Notes under the pieces: model-generated | Database searches by the model: none | The model's input: the letters and a program-made list of their open reading frames with translations, nothing else | Told to the model about the DNA's origin: nothing | Assembly: GCA_046350655.1 (NCBI GenBank) | Contig: JAXMAB010000010.1 | Span: forward strand, 248,001-312,000 | DNA: 64,000 nt | Direction of reading: 5' to 3' | Source of the DNA: JAEUHO01 sp046350655 | GTDB taxonomy: Bacteria > Planctomycetota > PLA2 > JAEUHO01 | Program-made: the position numbers and the translations under genes | In this document: in pieces, positions 1-8,899 of the stretch | Layout: every line of letters starts with the position of its first letter | Position numbering within the stretch: position 1 is the stretch's first letter

Positions 1-2
1 AC

Positions 3-2288
3 GGCGAGGTCGAGGCGCTCGTCTCGGCCGACGTCGGCCGCAAGCAGGTGCGCGCGCTCGAGCTCGTGGTGCGCAGCCTCGTCACCGAGAGCTACGGCGA
101 CCAGGAGCGGCTCCTCGCGCGCCTGCGCGAGGCCCTGAGCCCCAAGGTCGTCGCGCAGTGGCAGGCGGCCGCCGACGCGGGCGACGTCCTCTCGGGCTGC
201 TCGTTCGGCGAGCTCGCGAGCCTGTTCGTCAACCGCGAGGAGTTCGCCCGCTACGAGTCGCTCTACGCCGAGACGCCGTTCCTCACGCTGCTGAAGGAGC
301 GGCGCCGCACGCTGCAGGCCTTCCTCGACGACGTCCGCCGCTTCCGCAACGCGCTGGCCCACAACAAGCGCGTCACGAACGCCCAGCTGACGCTCCTCGA
401 CCTCTACTACGAGGAGGTCGTCGGGCCCGTGCAGACCGCGTTCGACCAGGGCCGCACCAAGGTCGACCCCTCGGCCCACCTCGAGGTCGGGCGCGAGGAC
501 CTCGACCGGTTCGCGGCCGGCCTGAAGGAGGACGTCGCCGTCGTGCGCGACGACCTCGCGGCGCTGCGCGCCGACCTCGCCGCGCGCCTCGGCGTCATCG
601 CCGACGACACGCGCGCGGTGCGCGAGGCCACGCGCGGCCTGCAGGGCAAGCTCGCGCTCGTGCTCGCGGGCGTGGCGGTGCTCGTGGGCGCGGCCTTCCT
701 CCTGCTGCGGCAGGGCGGCGACACGCGCGCGGCCGTCGAGGACGTGCGCGGCGCCACCGCGCGGACCGAGGAGGCCACGAAGGCGACCACCGACGCCGCA
801 CGCGAGGCCCGGGCGGCGGCGGAGCGCACCGAGGCGGCGACGAAGGCCGCCGCCGAGGCCGAGGCCGCCGCGGCGAAGGAGCTCGCGACGAAGGTGGACG
901 CGGGCGCCGCCGCGGCGAAGGAGCTCGCCGGCAAGGTCGACGCGACCGCCGCGGCCGCGGAGGCGAGCGGCAAGCGCGTCGAGGCGGCGGCGGACGCGAC
1001 GACGAAGGCCGCGGACGCGGCGAAGGCGGCCGCCGAGGGCGCGAAGGCCGCGGCGGAGGCCTCGGCCGCGTCGACGGAGAAGGTCGTCCACACGCTCGAG
1101 AGCCTGAAGGCGGGCTTCGACGCGCTGGCCAAGCAGGGCGGCGTGATCGCCGACGCCGACCGGCCCGAGGCGCACTACCACAACGCGCGCGTCTACGAGC
1201 AGCGCGGCGACACGCCCGCGGCCATGGCGGCCTACCGCCGCTACTTCGCCGCGGCCGACGGGCTCGGCCTGCTCGACCCGCACCTCCGCTACCAGGCCCT
1301 GCTCCGCGTGCAGCAGGGGCCCGGCGGCGCGCGCGAGGCCTACGAGGCGATGCGCGCGACGTCGAAGGACGACGTCACGGCGTTCGCCGCGACCCTGCTC
1401 CTCGACGGCGAGGCCCGCGTGGCCGCGCTGACCGCCTGGGCGGCGGCGCACCCGACGTTCGCGCCCGCGGCCTACGAGCTCTCGCGCGAGTTCTCCGCCG
1501 CGCGCCTCGGCACGCAGGCCCTCGAGGACCGTCGCCTCGAGCGCGAGCACCTCCGCCGCTTCCTCGAGCTCCGCACGACGGGCAGCTACCTCGCGCACTT
1601 CCTCGACCAGAGCGTCGCGGCCGCGCAGGTGGACGACGCCGAGCGGCGGCTCGCCGCCGCGGCGTCGCTCGACGACGCGGTGCTCGCGAAGCCGGTGTCG
1701 GTCGTCGCGATGTTGTCGAACCAGCAGTGGACGCTGACCTTCACCTTCGCCGAGCCCGTGAAGGAGATCCGCTGGCGCGCCGGCGGCAAGGGCGAGTTCA
1801 CGAGCACGGGCTTCCTCGAGGGCTACCAGGCGCCCGGCGGCGGTCCGCTGCCGAAGTACGCGGTCGAGCTGCCCCTCGACGCGCCGCGCACCGACCTCGA
1901 GGTGCGGTACGTCGACGCGCGCGGCCGCGACCGCGGCCCGTTCCCCCTCGTGTTCGACCCGGCGGCGCAGGTCGTCGTCGGCGCCAAGCGCGCCCTCGAC
2001 ATGACGCGGTCGTCGTGGCTGTCGTTCCGCGACTACGACGGCAAGGTGCTCCTCTACTTCACGGGCCTGCTCTCGTACCGCGGGGCGTTCGAGGAGATCC
2101 GGTACGGCGTCGACGTCGAGACGCCGGACCGCAAGCTGCCCTTCAGCGCGCCGGACCCCAAGAACCCGTACGCGGTCAACACCGACGACCTGCTCTACCT
2201 CGAGGTGCCCGCGGGCACGAAGTTCGCGACCGTGCAGCTGCGCTACAAGGACGGCACCACGACGGAGATCGTGAAGATCAAGCGCTAG
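3..2288 (+). CDS. HEPN-like / transmembrane / coiled-coil protein, 5' end outside window
   Basis: The frame is open to the left edge, so the true start probably lies outside; the first internal start is a GTG at 48 (746 residues from there). Counting from that GTG, an all-helical N-terminal part holds RFRNALAHN around residue 100, an R-x4-H motif as in HEPN domains. A single hydrophobic segment follows (about 201-221). Next comes a long Ala/Lys/Glu-rich segment (about 225-360) that should form a coiled coil, then helical TPR-like sequence and a C-terminal beta-rich part. The order suggests a cytoplasmic head, a membrane anchor and an extracytoplasmic stalk and head. The function is unknown. 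The HEPN assignment is by motif only and could be fortuitous. The gene ends convergently with, and 11 bp inside, the acyltransferase gene. Confidence 0.75.
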   Translation, partial: GEVEALVSADVGRKQVRALELVVRSLVTESYGDQERLLARLREALSPKVVAQWQAAADAGDVLSGCSFGELASLFVNREEFARYESLYAETPFLTLLKERRRTLQAFLDDVRRFRNALAHNKRVTNAQLTLLDLYYEEVVGPVQTAFDQGRTKVDPSAHLEVGREDLDRFAAGLKEDVAVVRDDLAALRADLAARLGVIADDTRAVREATRGLQGKLALVLAGVAVLVGAAFLLLRQGGDTRAAVEDVRGATARTEEATKATTDAAREARAAAERTEAATKAAAEAEAAAAKELATKVDAGAAAAKELAGKVDATAAAAEASGKRVEAAADATTKAADAAKAAAEGAKAAAEASAASTEKVVHTLESLKAGFDALAKQGGVIADADRPEAHYHNARVYEQRGDTPAAMAAYRRYFAAADGLGLLDPHLRYQALLRVQQGPGGAREAYEAMRATSKDDVTAFAATLLLDGEARVAALTAWAAAHPTFAPAAYELSREFSAARLGTQALEDRRLEREHLRRFLELRTTGSYLAHFLDQSVAAAQVDDAERRLAAAASLDDAVLAKPVSVVAMLSNQQWTLTFTFAEPVKEIRWRAGGKGEFTSTGFLEGYQAPGGGPLPKYAVELPLDAPRTDLEVRYVDARGRDRGPFPLVFDPAAQVVVGAKRALDMTRSSWLSFRDYDGKVLLYFTGLLSYRGAFEEIRYGVDVETPDRKLPFSAPDPKNPYAVNTDDLLYLEVPAGTKFATVQLRYKDGTTTEIVKIKR

Positions 2289-3540
2289 GGGCTCGGGCCC
2301 GCGCCCGCCGCAGCACGGGCCGCTCGACGAACGTCCACGAGAGCCAGGCCGCGGCGTACGACCCGGCGAGCCCGACGAGCGCCACGAGGGCGACGTCCGC
2401 CGCGCCGCGGCCGGGCCGCAGGGCGGCGACGACGCCGAGCAGCACCGGCACGTGCCAGAGGTAGAGGCCGTACGAGAGCGTCGCGGTGGCCCGCAGCGGC
2501 GCCGCGTCGAAGGCGCGGCCGAGGGTCCGCGAGCGCGCGAGCCCCACGAGCAGGGCCCCGACCGCGACGGGGAACCCGGGGAAGCGCCCGTGGACGCCGG
2601 GCAGGTGACGCGAGGCCCAGGCGGCGTCGAGGGACGCGAGGCCCGCGCCGGGCCCGCGCCAGGCGAGCTCGACGACGAGCGCGGCGAGGGCCGCGAGCGC
2701 GAGGACGTCGCCGCCTCGGCCGCGCGGCGGGTCGCCCGCGGGCGCGACGACGAACGACCCCGCGAGGACGCCGACGAGCAGGTGGGGGAGGAGCCCGAGC
2801 GGCGAGCGCTCGGGCAGCCACGTCGCGGCGAGGCGCACGAGGTCGCTCGCGTCGGCGGGCACGTCGGGCCGCGGCACCGTCGCGACGACGACGGCCTGCG
2901 CGGCGAGCACGAGCAGGAGCGCGCCGAGCGTCGCGAGGCGGCCCGCGCGCAGCGAGCGGCCGCGCGCGAGGGCGAGGCCCACGAGCGGCAGCAGCGCGTA
3001 GAACACGCCCTCGACGCCGAGGGACCAGCACGGGCTGTTGCCCTCCACCGGGAAGTAGGTGACGGGGTGGAACGCGCTCGCGAACGCGAGGCCCGCCGCG
3101 AGCCGCACGCCGTCGCGGGTCGTGAACGCCCCGAAGGCGAGGAAGGAGACGACGAGGCACACCGCGTACGCGGGGACGATCCGCGCGGCGCGGCGGCGCG
3201 CGTAGTCGCGCAGGTCCGGCGGCGGCCCCCCGCTCGCGAGCGCGCGCCACCACGGCCGCGCGAGGAGGAAGCCGCTCAACACGAAGAGGACGACGACGCC
3301 GAGCGGGCCGTGGCGGCCGAGGAGCTTGCCGACGCCGCGCTGCGGCAGGTCGAGCAGCAGCACGACGTGGTGCCCGAACACCCAGAGGCACGCGAGCGCG
3401 CGGACGCCGTCGGCCCCGGCCAGCGTCCGCGACGGGACGGCCGGCGCGGGCGACGGACCGTCGCCCGCGGGCGCGCGCGGGCGCGACGGGGACGCGTCGG
3501 GGATCAGCGCTTGCGCTTCCCGTAGGAGAGCTTCGGCCAC
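2278..3540 (-). CDS. Acyltransferase 3 family membrane protein
   Basis: This is a multi-pass integral membrane O-acyltransferase of the acyltransferase-3 (OafA/NodX-like) family, which transfers acyl groups from the cytoplasm to surface glycans or other carbohydrates. Visible family marks are GVRALACLWVFGHH in the first helix, VLFVLSGFLLARP and NSPCWSLGVEGVFYALLPL, with about ten hydrophobic segments and a basic C-terminus. Length is about 420 residues. No ATG lies in the right place; the GTG at 3540 is chosen, which overlaps the 3' end of the DUF899 gene by 37 bp, and the N-terminus is uncertain. The substrate cannot be inferred from the neighbours. Confidence 0.8.
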   Translation of the reverse strand: MAEALLREAQALIPDASPSRPRAPAGDGPSPAPAVPSRTLAGADGVRALACLWVFGHHVVLLLDLPQRGVGKLLGRHGPLGVVVLFVLSGFLLARPWWRALASGGPPPDLRDYARRRAARIVPAYAVCLVVSFLAFGAFTTRDGVRLAAGLAFASAFHPVTYFPVEGNSPCWSLGVEGVFYALLPLVGLALARGRSLRAGRLATLGALLLVLAAQAVVVATVPRPDVPADASDLVRLAATWLPERSPLGLLPHLLVGVLAGSFVVAPAGDPPRGRGGDVLALAALAALVVELAWRGPGAGLASLDAAWASRHLPGVHGRFPGFPVAVGALLVGLARSRTLGRAFDAAPLRATATLSYGLYLWHVPVLLGVVAALRPGRGAADVALVALVGLAGSYAAAWLSWTFVERPVLRRARARAPSA

Positions 3541-4118
3541 CAGTCGGCCTGGCCGCCGGCGAGCAGGCCCATCAGCGGGAAGATCGAGCAGTAGTCGTCG
3601 CCGGGCCCGAACTCGGCGCGGCCGACGCGGAGGATGCGGCCGTCGGCAGTCTTGGTGAACGCGCTCACGCCGGGCCAGGGGTGACCCTCGGCGTCCTCGA
3701 AGCCGAGGTGGCGCGCGAACGTGGTGCCCGCGGTCGACGCGACGGGGAACCGCCAGCCGCGGGCCTTGGCGAACGCCTTGAGCGCCTTCGGGGCGTCGGG
3801 GCTCGTCAGCAGGAAGCCCGCGCGGTCCTGGAGGTGGTCGGCGAGGCCGGAGAAGCCGTCGGCCCACATCGTGCACATGGGGCACCGGGCCCCCATGTTG
3901 TGGACGACCCAGAGGTCGGGCTTGCCGCCGAACGCGTCGGACAGCCGCAGGGGCTTGCCGTCCGGGCGCGTGAGCTCGTAGTCGGGCAGCTCGAGGGGCT
4001 CGACCTTGCGGCGCACCTTGTCGAGCGCGGCCTTCGCGCGGAAGACGGCCTTCTCGGCCGCGAGCACCTGCTTCTCGAGGGCCTTCGCCTTGCGCTCCGC
4101 CGACGTGACGCGTGCCAT
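3504..4118 (-). CDS. DUF899 family thioredoxin-fold protein
   Basis: The 204-residue protein matches the DUF899 family, cytoplasmic proteins with a thioredoxin-like fold and no settled activity. It has a charged helical N-terminus (residues 1-45), then ELTRPDGKPLRLSDAF typical of peroxiredoxin-like entries, then the motif GARCPMCTMWADG that carries the two conserved cysteines. The C-terminal half has DDYCSIFPLMGLLAGGQADW, also family-like. The ATG at 4118 is preceded by GGAG at good spacing and by a TACGAT box at 4143-4148. The acyltransferase gene begins within its last codons, so the two are probably cotranscribed. Confidence 0.85.
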   Translation of the reverse strand: MARVTSAERKAKALEKQVLAAEKAVFRAKAALDKVRRKVEPLELPDYELTRPDGKPLRLSDAFGGKPDLWVVHNMGARCPMCTMWADGFSGLADHLQDRAGFLLTSPDAPKALKAFAKARGWRFPVASTAGTTFARHLGFEDAEGHPWPGVSAFTKTADGRILRVGRAEFGPGDDYCSIFPLMGLLAGGQADWWPKLSYGKRKR

Positions 4119-4142
4119 GGGGGATCTCCGGGGCCGGCGCGC

Positions 4143-4148
4143 ATCGTA
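4143..4148 (-). promoter_or_regulatory. -10-like box before the DUF899 gene
   Basis: TACGAT on the minus strand, 25 bp from the ATG at 4118. It matches the hexamer seen ahead of many genes here. Confidence 0.4.
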
Positions 4149-4304
4149 CCCGTTGCGCGTCCGGCCCGGTCGCGAACGCCGACGCGCGGGCCGCGGGTGG
4201 GGGGGATCGACCCAGCCCGTGGGAACGATTCCGCAGCGCACCGTCGCGCGCGGCCCGCGCCGGCGGCCGTCGTCGGCGCGAAACGGGCCTGCGCGGTCCC
4301 GTAC

Positions 4305-4322
4305 CGCAACGACCCTGTTGCG
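4305..4322. promoter_or_regulatory. Inverted repeat in the divergent region before the oxidoreductase operon
   Basis: CGCAAC and GTTGCG are separated by six bases. The dyad lies in the 311-bp gap between the DUF899 gene and the oxidoreductase operon, which otherwise holds only one copy of the dispersed GC-rich repeat. It may be an operator for either direction; the effector is unknown. Confidence 0.35.
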
Positions 4323-4346
4323 ATCCGCGGGCCGACGGACGGCGCG

Positions 4347-4361
4347 CGGGCCTCGCGGTCC
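4347..4361 (-). repeat. Dispersed repeat copy (CGGGCCTCGCGGTCC)
   Basis: A 15-bp core match in the intergenic region ahead of the oxidoreductase operon. Confidence 0.6.
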
Positions 4362-4429
4362 AAGGGCACGCGGCTTGCGCCGCCGGGTCCCTCGTCCGGA
4401 GGCCCATGCCCGGACGCGGGAGCCTGTCC

Positions 4430-5014
4430 ATGATCGAGGTCCGGATGCACGGGCGCGGGGGGCAGGGCGCGGTGCTCGCGTCGCTCCTCCTGGCCCACGC
4501 GGCGCACCGTCGCGGCTACCACGTGCAGGTGTTCCCCGAGTTCGGCGTCGAGCGGCGCGGCGTGCCCGTGACCGCGTTCGCCCGGCTCGACCGCAAGCCG
4601 ATCCGGCTGCGGACGCGGGTGACGAAGCCCGACCACGTGCTCGTCCTCGACCCGGCGCTGGCGCACTACGTGCCGCTGACCGACGGGCTCAAGGCCGGCG
4701 GGACCGTGGTGATGAACGCGACGGCGCCGGCGGCGCTCGACGTGTTCGGGCGGCAGTTCCGCCTCGCGTGGGTCGACGGCAGCGCGATCGCCGCCGCCCA
4801 CCGCATCGGGACCGCGTCGGCGCCCATCGTGAACACGACGATGGTCGGCGCGTTCGCGGCCGCGACGGGGCTCGTGGGACGGGAGGAGCTCGCCGAGGCC
4901 CTCGTCGAGCTGTTCGGGGCGAAGGCCGACGTGAACCGCGCCGCGGCGTTCGCGGCGTTCGACGCGGTGGCGGTGGCGAACGAGCCGGCGGCGCCGGTGC
5001 CGGCGGGAGCCTGA
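4430..5014 (+). CDS. 2-oxoacid:acceptor oxidoreductase, gamma subunit
   Basis: This is the gamma subunit of a pyruvate/2-oxoacid:ferredoxin-type oxidoreductase, 194 residues, the usual size. The family signature is immediate: MIEVRMHGRGGQGAVLAS, then FPEFGVERRGVPVTAF and a C-terminal AFDAVAVANE helix. It helps bind coenzyme A in the assembled enzyme. The ATG at 4430 has GGGAG seven bases upstream. An in-frame ATG at 4406 with GGAGG three bases upstream would add eight residues and is the alternative. Two bases separate it from the next gene, which starts a tightly coupled four-gene operon. Confidence 0.92.
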   Translation: MIEVRMHGRGGQGAVLASLLLAHAAHRRGYHVQVFPEFGVERRGVPVTAFARLDRKPIRLRTRVTKPDHVLVLDPALAHYVPLTDGLKAGGTVVMNATAPAALDVFGRQFRLAWVDGSAIAAAHRIGTASAPIVNTTMVGAFAAATGLVGREELAEALVELFGAKADVNRAAAFAAFDAVAVANEPAAPVPAGA

Positions 5015-5016
5015 CG

Positions 5017-6705
5017 ATGAAGGACGTCAACGGACGGGTGACGCTCGAGACGCGCGCGGACCTGCCGCCCACGGCGATCTCGTTGGGCGGGACCGCGTGG
5101 AACCGCACGGGGTCGTGGAAGTTCCTCGAGCCCTTCTACAAGGACCTGACGCCGCCGTGCGCGAACGCGTGCCTCACGGGGCTCGACGTCGTCGCGATGA
5201 TGTCGGCGGTCGAGGCGGGGCGCTGGGACGACGCGGCCCGCGTGGTGCTCGACGTCAACCCGTTCCCGTCCGTGACCGGCCGGGCCTGCCCGCACCCGTG
5301 CGAGCAGCCGTGCAACCGCAAGGCCTACGGCGGCGGCGTCTCGATCCGCGCCGTGGAGCGGCAGGTGGGCGACCACAAGCTCGCGGCGGACGTGCGGCCC
5401 GAGCTGCCGCCCGCGGTGCACCCTCGCGTGCACGTCGTCGGCTCCGGGCCCGCGGGCCTGTCGGCGGCGGTGGCCCTGCGCCGGCTCGGCCACCCCGTGA
5501 CGGTGCACGAGGCCGCGCCCGAGGCGGGCGGGCTGCTGCGGTACGGCATCCCCGCGTACCGCGTGCCCACCGAGGTCGTGCGGGCCGAGGTCGCGTGGGT
5601 GCGGAGCCTCGGGATCGAGGTGAAGACGGGCCACCGGCTCGTGCGCCGCGAGCTCGACGCGCTGGGGCCGACGATCCTCGCGGTGGGGTTCGGCCGGTCG
5701 CGCGCGCTCGGGATCCCCGGCGAGGACCTGCCGGGCGTCCACGACGGGCTGCCGCTGCTCGCGGCGGTGCGCCGCGGCGAGCCCGTGCGCCTCGGCGCGA
5801 CGGCGGCCGTGATCGGCGGCGGCAACACGGCGCTCGACGTCGTGCGGTCGCTGAAGCGCCTCGGCACCGCGGGGACGGTCTTCTACCGGCGGACGGCGCG
5901 GGAGATGCCCGCGTTCCGCCACGAGGTCGAGGAGGCGAAGGAGGAGGGGATCGCGTTCGAGTTCCTCGTGGCGCCGGAGCGGATCGAGCCCGCGCCGGGC
6001 GGCCGCCTGCGGCTCACGCTCGTGCGGATGGAGCTCGGGCCGAAGGACGCGAGCGGGCGCGCGAAGCCCGTGCGCAAGCCCGGCAGCGAGTTCACCGTCG
6101 AGGTGGACGCCGTCGTGAAGGCGCTCGGCGAGGTCCTCGACGAGGAGGCCCTGCCCGAGGGCCTCGCGACCGCCGACGGGCGCATCACGACCGACGAGGG
6201 CGGGCGCGCCGGCGAGGGCCTGCGGTTCGCCGCGGGCGACTGCGCCGGGCGGCTCGGCGCCACGGTGAGCGAGGCCATCCGCAGCGGGCGCCTCGCGGCG
6301 CACGCGATGCACGCGGCCCTGACCGGCGAGGCGGTGCCCGCCGCGTCGCCGCTCGCGGACAAGGGGTCCGACCCCGAGGTCGCGAAGTTCAAGCTGCTGC
6401 ACATGGCCCGCTTCGCGAAGGCGCCGCCCCACGCGCCGCCCGTGGCGGACGCGACGACGCGCGCCGCGGCGTTCGCGCCGGTCGAGGGCGGGCTCGGCGA
6501 GGCCGACGCCCGCGCCGAGGCCTCCCGCTGCTTCAAGTGCGGCACCTGCGTCGAGTGCGACGTCTGCTACCAGCTCTGCCCCGACATCGCGATCTCGAAG
6601 CGCCCCGAGGGCGGCTACGCGATCGACCTGGCGCACTGCAAGGGCTGCGGCGTGTGCGTCGAGGAGTGCCCGCGCGCCGCCGTCCACATGAGGAAGAGCT
6701 CATGA
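5017..6705 (+). CDS. GltD-like NAD(P)H-binding iron-sulfur flavoprotein subunit of the 2-oxoacid oxidoreductase
   Basis: 562 residues in three parts. The N-terminal part has cysteine motifs (CANACLTG, CPHPCEQPCN) of glutamate-synthase-small-chain proteins. The middle is an FAD/NAD(P) oxidoreductase with VHVVGSGPAGLSAAVALRR and a second nucleotide motif AVIGGGNTALDVVRSLKR. The C-terminus is a two-cluster ferredoxin domain, CFKCGTCVECDVCYQLCP and CKGCGVCVEECP. It thus replaces the small delta ferredoxin subunit of ordinary four-subunit enzymes and likely lets the complex pass electrons to NAD(P). This resembles the arrangement known in phenylglyoxylate dehydrogenase of Azoarcus; the substrate here is not determined. 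The next gene overlaps by ATGA. Confidence 0.9.
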   Translation: MKDVNGRVTLETRADLPPTAISLGGTAWNRTGSWKFLEPFYKDLTPPCANACLTGLDVVAMMSAVEAGRWDDAARVVLDVNPFPSVTGRACPHPCEQPCNRKAYGGGVSIRAVERQVGDHKLAADVRPELPPAVHPRVHVVGSGPAGLSAAVALRRLGHPVTVHEAAPEAGGLLRYGIPAYRVPTEVVRAEVAWVRSLGIEVKTGHRLVRRELDALGPTILAVGFGRSRALGIPGEDLPGVHDGLPLLAAVRRGEPVRLGATAAVIGGGNTALDVVRSLKRLGTAGTVFYRRTAREMPAFRHEVEEAKEEGIAFEFLVAPERIEPAPGGRLRLTLVRMELGPKDASGRAKPVRKPGSEFTVEVDAVVKALGEVLDEEALPEGLATADGRITTDEGGRAGEGLRFAAGDCAGRLGATVSEAIRSGRLAAHAMHAALTGEAVPAASPLADKGSDPEVAKFKLLHMARFAKAPPHAPPVADATTRAAAFAPVEGGLGEADARAEASRCFKCGTCVECDVCYQLCPDIAISKRPEGGYAIDLAHCKGCGVCVEECPRAAVHMRKSS

Positions 6706-7943
6706 GCGACCCCACGCCCGCCGCGGCCCCGAGCCGCACCGCGATCCTCACCGGCAACCAGGCCGCCGCCCACGGCGCGTTCCTGGCCCGCACCCAGGTC
6801 GTCTCGGCGTACCCGATCACGCCGCAGACGACGATCATCGAGTCGCTCGCCGAGCTCATGGCCCGCGCGACGTGGCCCGCGAAGTTCGTCAACGTCGAGT
6901 CGGAGCACTCGGCCATGGCCGTGTGCATCGGCGCGTCGGCCACCGGCGTCCGGGCCTTCACGGCCACGAGCGCGCAGGGCCTCGCGTTGATGCACGAGCT
7001 GCTGCACTGGGCGGCCGGCGGCCGGCTCCCGATCGTCATGGTCGACGTGAACCGCGCCATGGCGCCGGGCTGGAGCATCTGGTCCGACCAGACGGACAGC
7101 CTCGCGCAGCGCGACACGGGCTGGGCCCAGCTCTACTGCAGCAGCGCCCAGGACGTGCTCGATCACGTGATCATCGCGTTCCGCCTGGCGGAGACGCTCG
7201 ACGTGCCGGTGATGGTGGTCGAGGACGCGTTCGTCCTCTCGCACACCGCCGAGGCCGTCCGCCTGCCCCCGCAGCCGCTGGTCGACGCCTTCCTGCCGCC
7301 GCGCGCCGCGAAGTGGAAGCTCGACACGAAGAAGCCGGCCGCGTTCGGCGGCCTGCTGTCGCCCGACTGGTACCAGGAGGTCCGCCAGGACCTGCACGAC
7401 TCCCTCGTGCGGATGGAGGGCGAGGCGGCCCGGTGCTACGCGGAGTGGGAGCGGCTCACGGGCCGGTCCTACGACGTCGTCGAGGCCTGGAACCTCGCGG
7501 ACGCGCGGACGGTGCTCGTCACGAGCGGCACGGTGTCGTCGACCGCGCTCGACGTGATCGAGTCGGACTGGGCCCGGCGCGAGCGCGTCGGCCTCGTCCA
7601 GATCCGCATGTTCCGGCCGTTCCCGGCCGCGCGGCTCCGCGACATGCTCGCGGGGGTCGAGAAGGTCGCCGTCATCGACCGCAACTGCTCGTTCGGCCAC
7701 CACGGCGTCTTCTTCCAGGAGCTGAAGTCGGCCCTGTACGGCCTGCCGGACGCCCGCCGCCCGAAGGCCTACGGCTACGTCATGGGCCTCGGCGGCCGCG
7801 ACATCGGCGTCGACGCCATCGAGGACGTCGTGCGCCGCACGCTCGCGCGCCCGACCCCCGACCCCGAGACGACCTGGCTCGGCGCCGTGCTCCCGGCGGC
7901 GCCCGCCGTCCCCGTCCCGCCCGCCCCGGAGTCCGTCCGATGA
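6702..7943 (+). CDS. 2-oxoacid:acceptor oxidoreductase, alpha subunit
   Basis: 413 residues, standard for the alpha subunit of four-subunit pyruvate/2-oxoacid oxidoreductases. Recognisable stretches are SAYPITPQTTIIESLAEL near residue 35, NVESEHSAMAVCIGASATG, and SIWSDQTDSLAQRDTGW, followed by the C-terminal domain with VGLVQIRMFRPFP and VIDRNCSFGHHG. The subunit forms part of the thiamine diphosphate active site with the beta chain. Its ATG overlaps the upstream stop (ATGA at 6702-6705), and the beta gene start overlaps its own stop in the same way. The neighbours do not fix the substrate, since no ring-degradation or fermentation genes are present. Confidence 0.93.
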   Translation: MSDPTPAAAPSRTAILTGNQAAAHGAFLARTQVVSAYPITPQTTIIESLAELMARATWPAKFVNVESEHSAMAVCIGASATGVRAFTATSAQGLALMHELLHWAAGGRLPIVMVDVNRAMAPGWSIWSDQTDSLAQRDTGWAQLYCSSAQDVLDHVIIAFRLAETLDVPVMVVEDAFVLSHTAEAVRLPPQPLVDAFLPPRAAKWKLDTKKPAAFGGLLSPDWYQEVRQDLHDSLVRMEGEAARCYAEWERLTGRSYDVVEAWNLADARTVLVTSGTVSSTALDVIESDWARRERVGLVQIRMFRPFPAARLRDMLAGVEKVAVIDRNCSFGHHGVFFQELKSALYGLPDARRPKAYGYVMGLGGRDIGVDAIEDVVRRTLARPTPDPETTWLGAVLPAAPAVPVPPAPESVR

Positions 7944-8866
7944 GCGACCACGTCAACGAGGTCCTGTCCCGCGAGGAGATCCTCCGGCCGGGCCACCTCG
8001 CGTGCCCCGGCTGCGCCGTCACGCCCGCCTACCGCTGGGCCCTCAAGGTGCTCGGCCGCGAGACGATGGTGACCGCGCCCGCGTGCTGCTTCGCCGTGAT
8101 CGACGGCGCGTTCCCGTTCAGCGCGTCCGGCGTGCCGTTCCTCCACGCCGCCTTCGAGGCCGCCCCCGCGTACGCCAGCGGCGTGCGCGCGGCGCTCGAC
8201 GTCACGGGGAAGTCGGCCACGAACGTCCTCGTGTGGGCCGGCGACGGCGGCACGTTCGACATCGGCCTGCAGTCGCTGTCGGCCGCCGCCGAGCGCGGCG
8301 AGGACATGATCTACGTCTGCTACGACAACGAGGCGTACATGAACACGGGCATCCAGCGCTCGTCGGCGACGCCGGCGCACGCCTGGACCATGACGACGCC
8401 GTCGAAGGCCGGCAAACGCGAGCCGAAGAAGCACCTCGGCGAGATCATGGCCGCCCACCGCATCGCGTACTTCGCCACCGCCTCGGTGAGCCATCCCGAG
8501 GACTTCGTCACCAAGATGGAGAAGGCGAAGGCGACGAAGGGCTTCCGCCTCATCCACCTGTTCTGCCCGTGCCCCACGGGCTGGAAGGCCGACAGCCGCC
8601 ACATGGCCGAGCTCGGCCGCCTGGCCGTCGAGACGGGCGTCTTCCCGCTCTACGAAGTCTTCGACGGCGAGCGGTACGTCATCAACCACGCGCCGTCGTG
8701 GCGGCCCATGCGCGAGTACGTCGCGCTGCAGGGCCGCTTCGCGCAGCTGACGGACGCCGACGTGGCCGACATGGAGCGCGAGGCCCGCGCGGGCTGGGCC
8801 CGCCTCGAGCGCCATGCCGCCGCCGGCGCCGACGCCGCGGCGGCCGCCGCGCCCGTGACCCCCTGA
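7940..8866 (+). CDS. 2-oxoacid:acceptor oxidoreductase, beta subunit (thiamine diphosphate binding)
   Basis: 308 residues. The thiamine diphosphate/magnesium motif is clear: GDGGTFDIGLQSLSAAAERG followed by YDNEAYMNTGIQRS. The iron-sulfur ligands expected of beta subunits are suggested by HLACPGCAVTPAYRW near the N-terminus, ACCFAV, and LFCPCPTGW in the C-terminal part. It catalyses the decarboxylating half-reaction that feeds electrons through its cluster to the ferredoxin domains of the GltD-like subunit. It is the last gene of the coupled operon. The C-terminus ends in an Ala-rich tail. Confidence 0.93.
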   Translation: MSDHVNEVLSREEILRPGHLACPGCAVTPAYRWALKVLGRETMVTAPACCFAVIDGAFPFSASGVPFLHAAFEAAPAYASGVRAALDVTGKSATNVLVWAGDGGTFDIGLQSLSAAAERGEDMIYVCYDNEAYMNTGIQRSSATPAHAWTMTTPSKAGKREPKKHLGEIMAAHRIAYFATASVSHPEDFVTKMEKAKATKGFRLIHLFCPCPTGWKADSRHMAELGRLAVETGVFPLYEVFDGERYVINHAPSWRPMREYVALQGRFAQLTDADVADMEREARAGWARLERHAAAGADAAAAAAPVTP

Positions 8867-8899
8867 CCCGATCGACGTCCGGCGACGAGGAGCCCCGCC

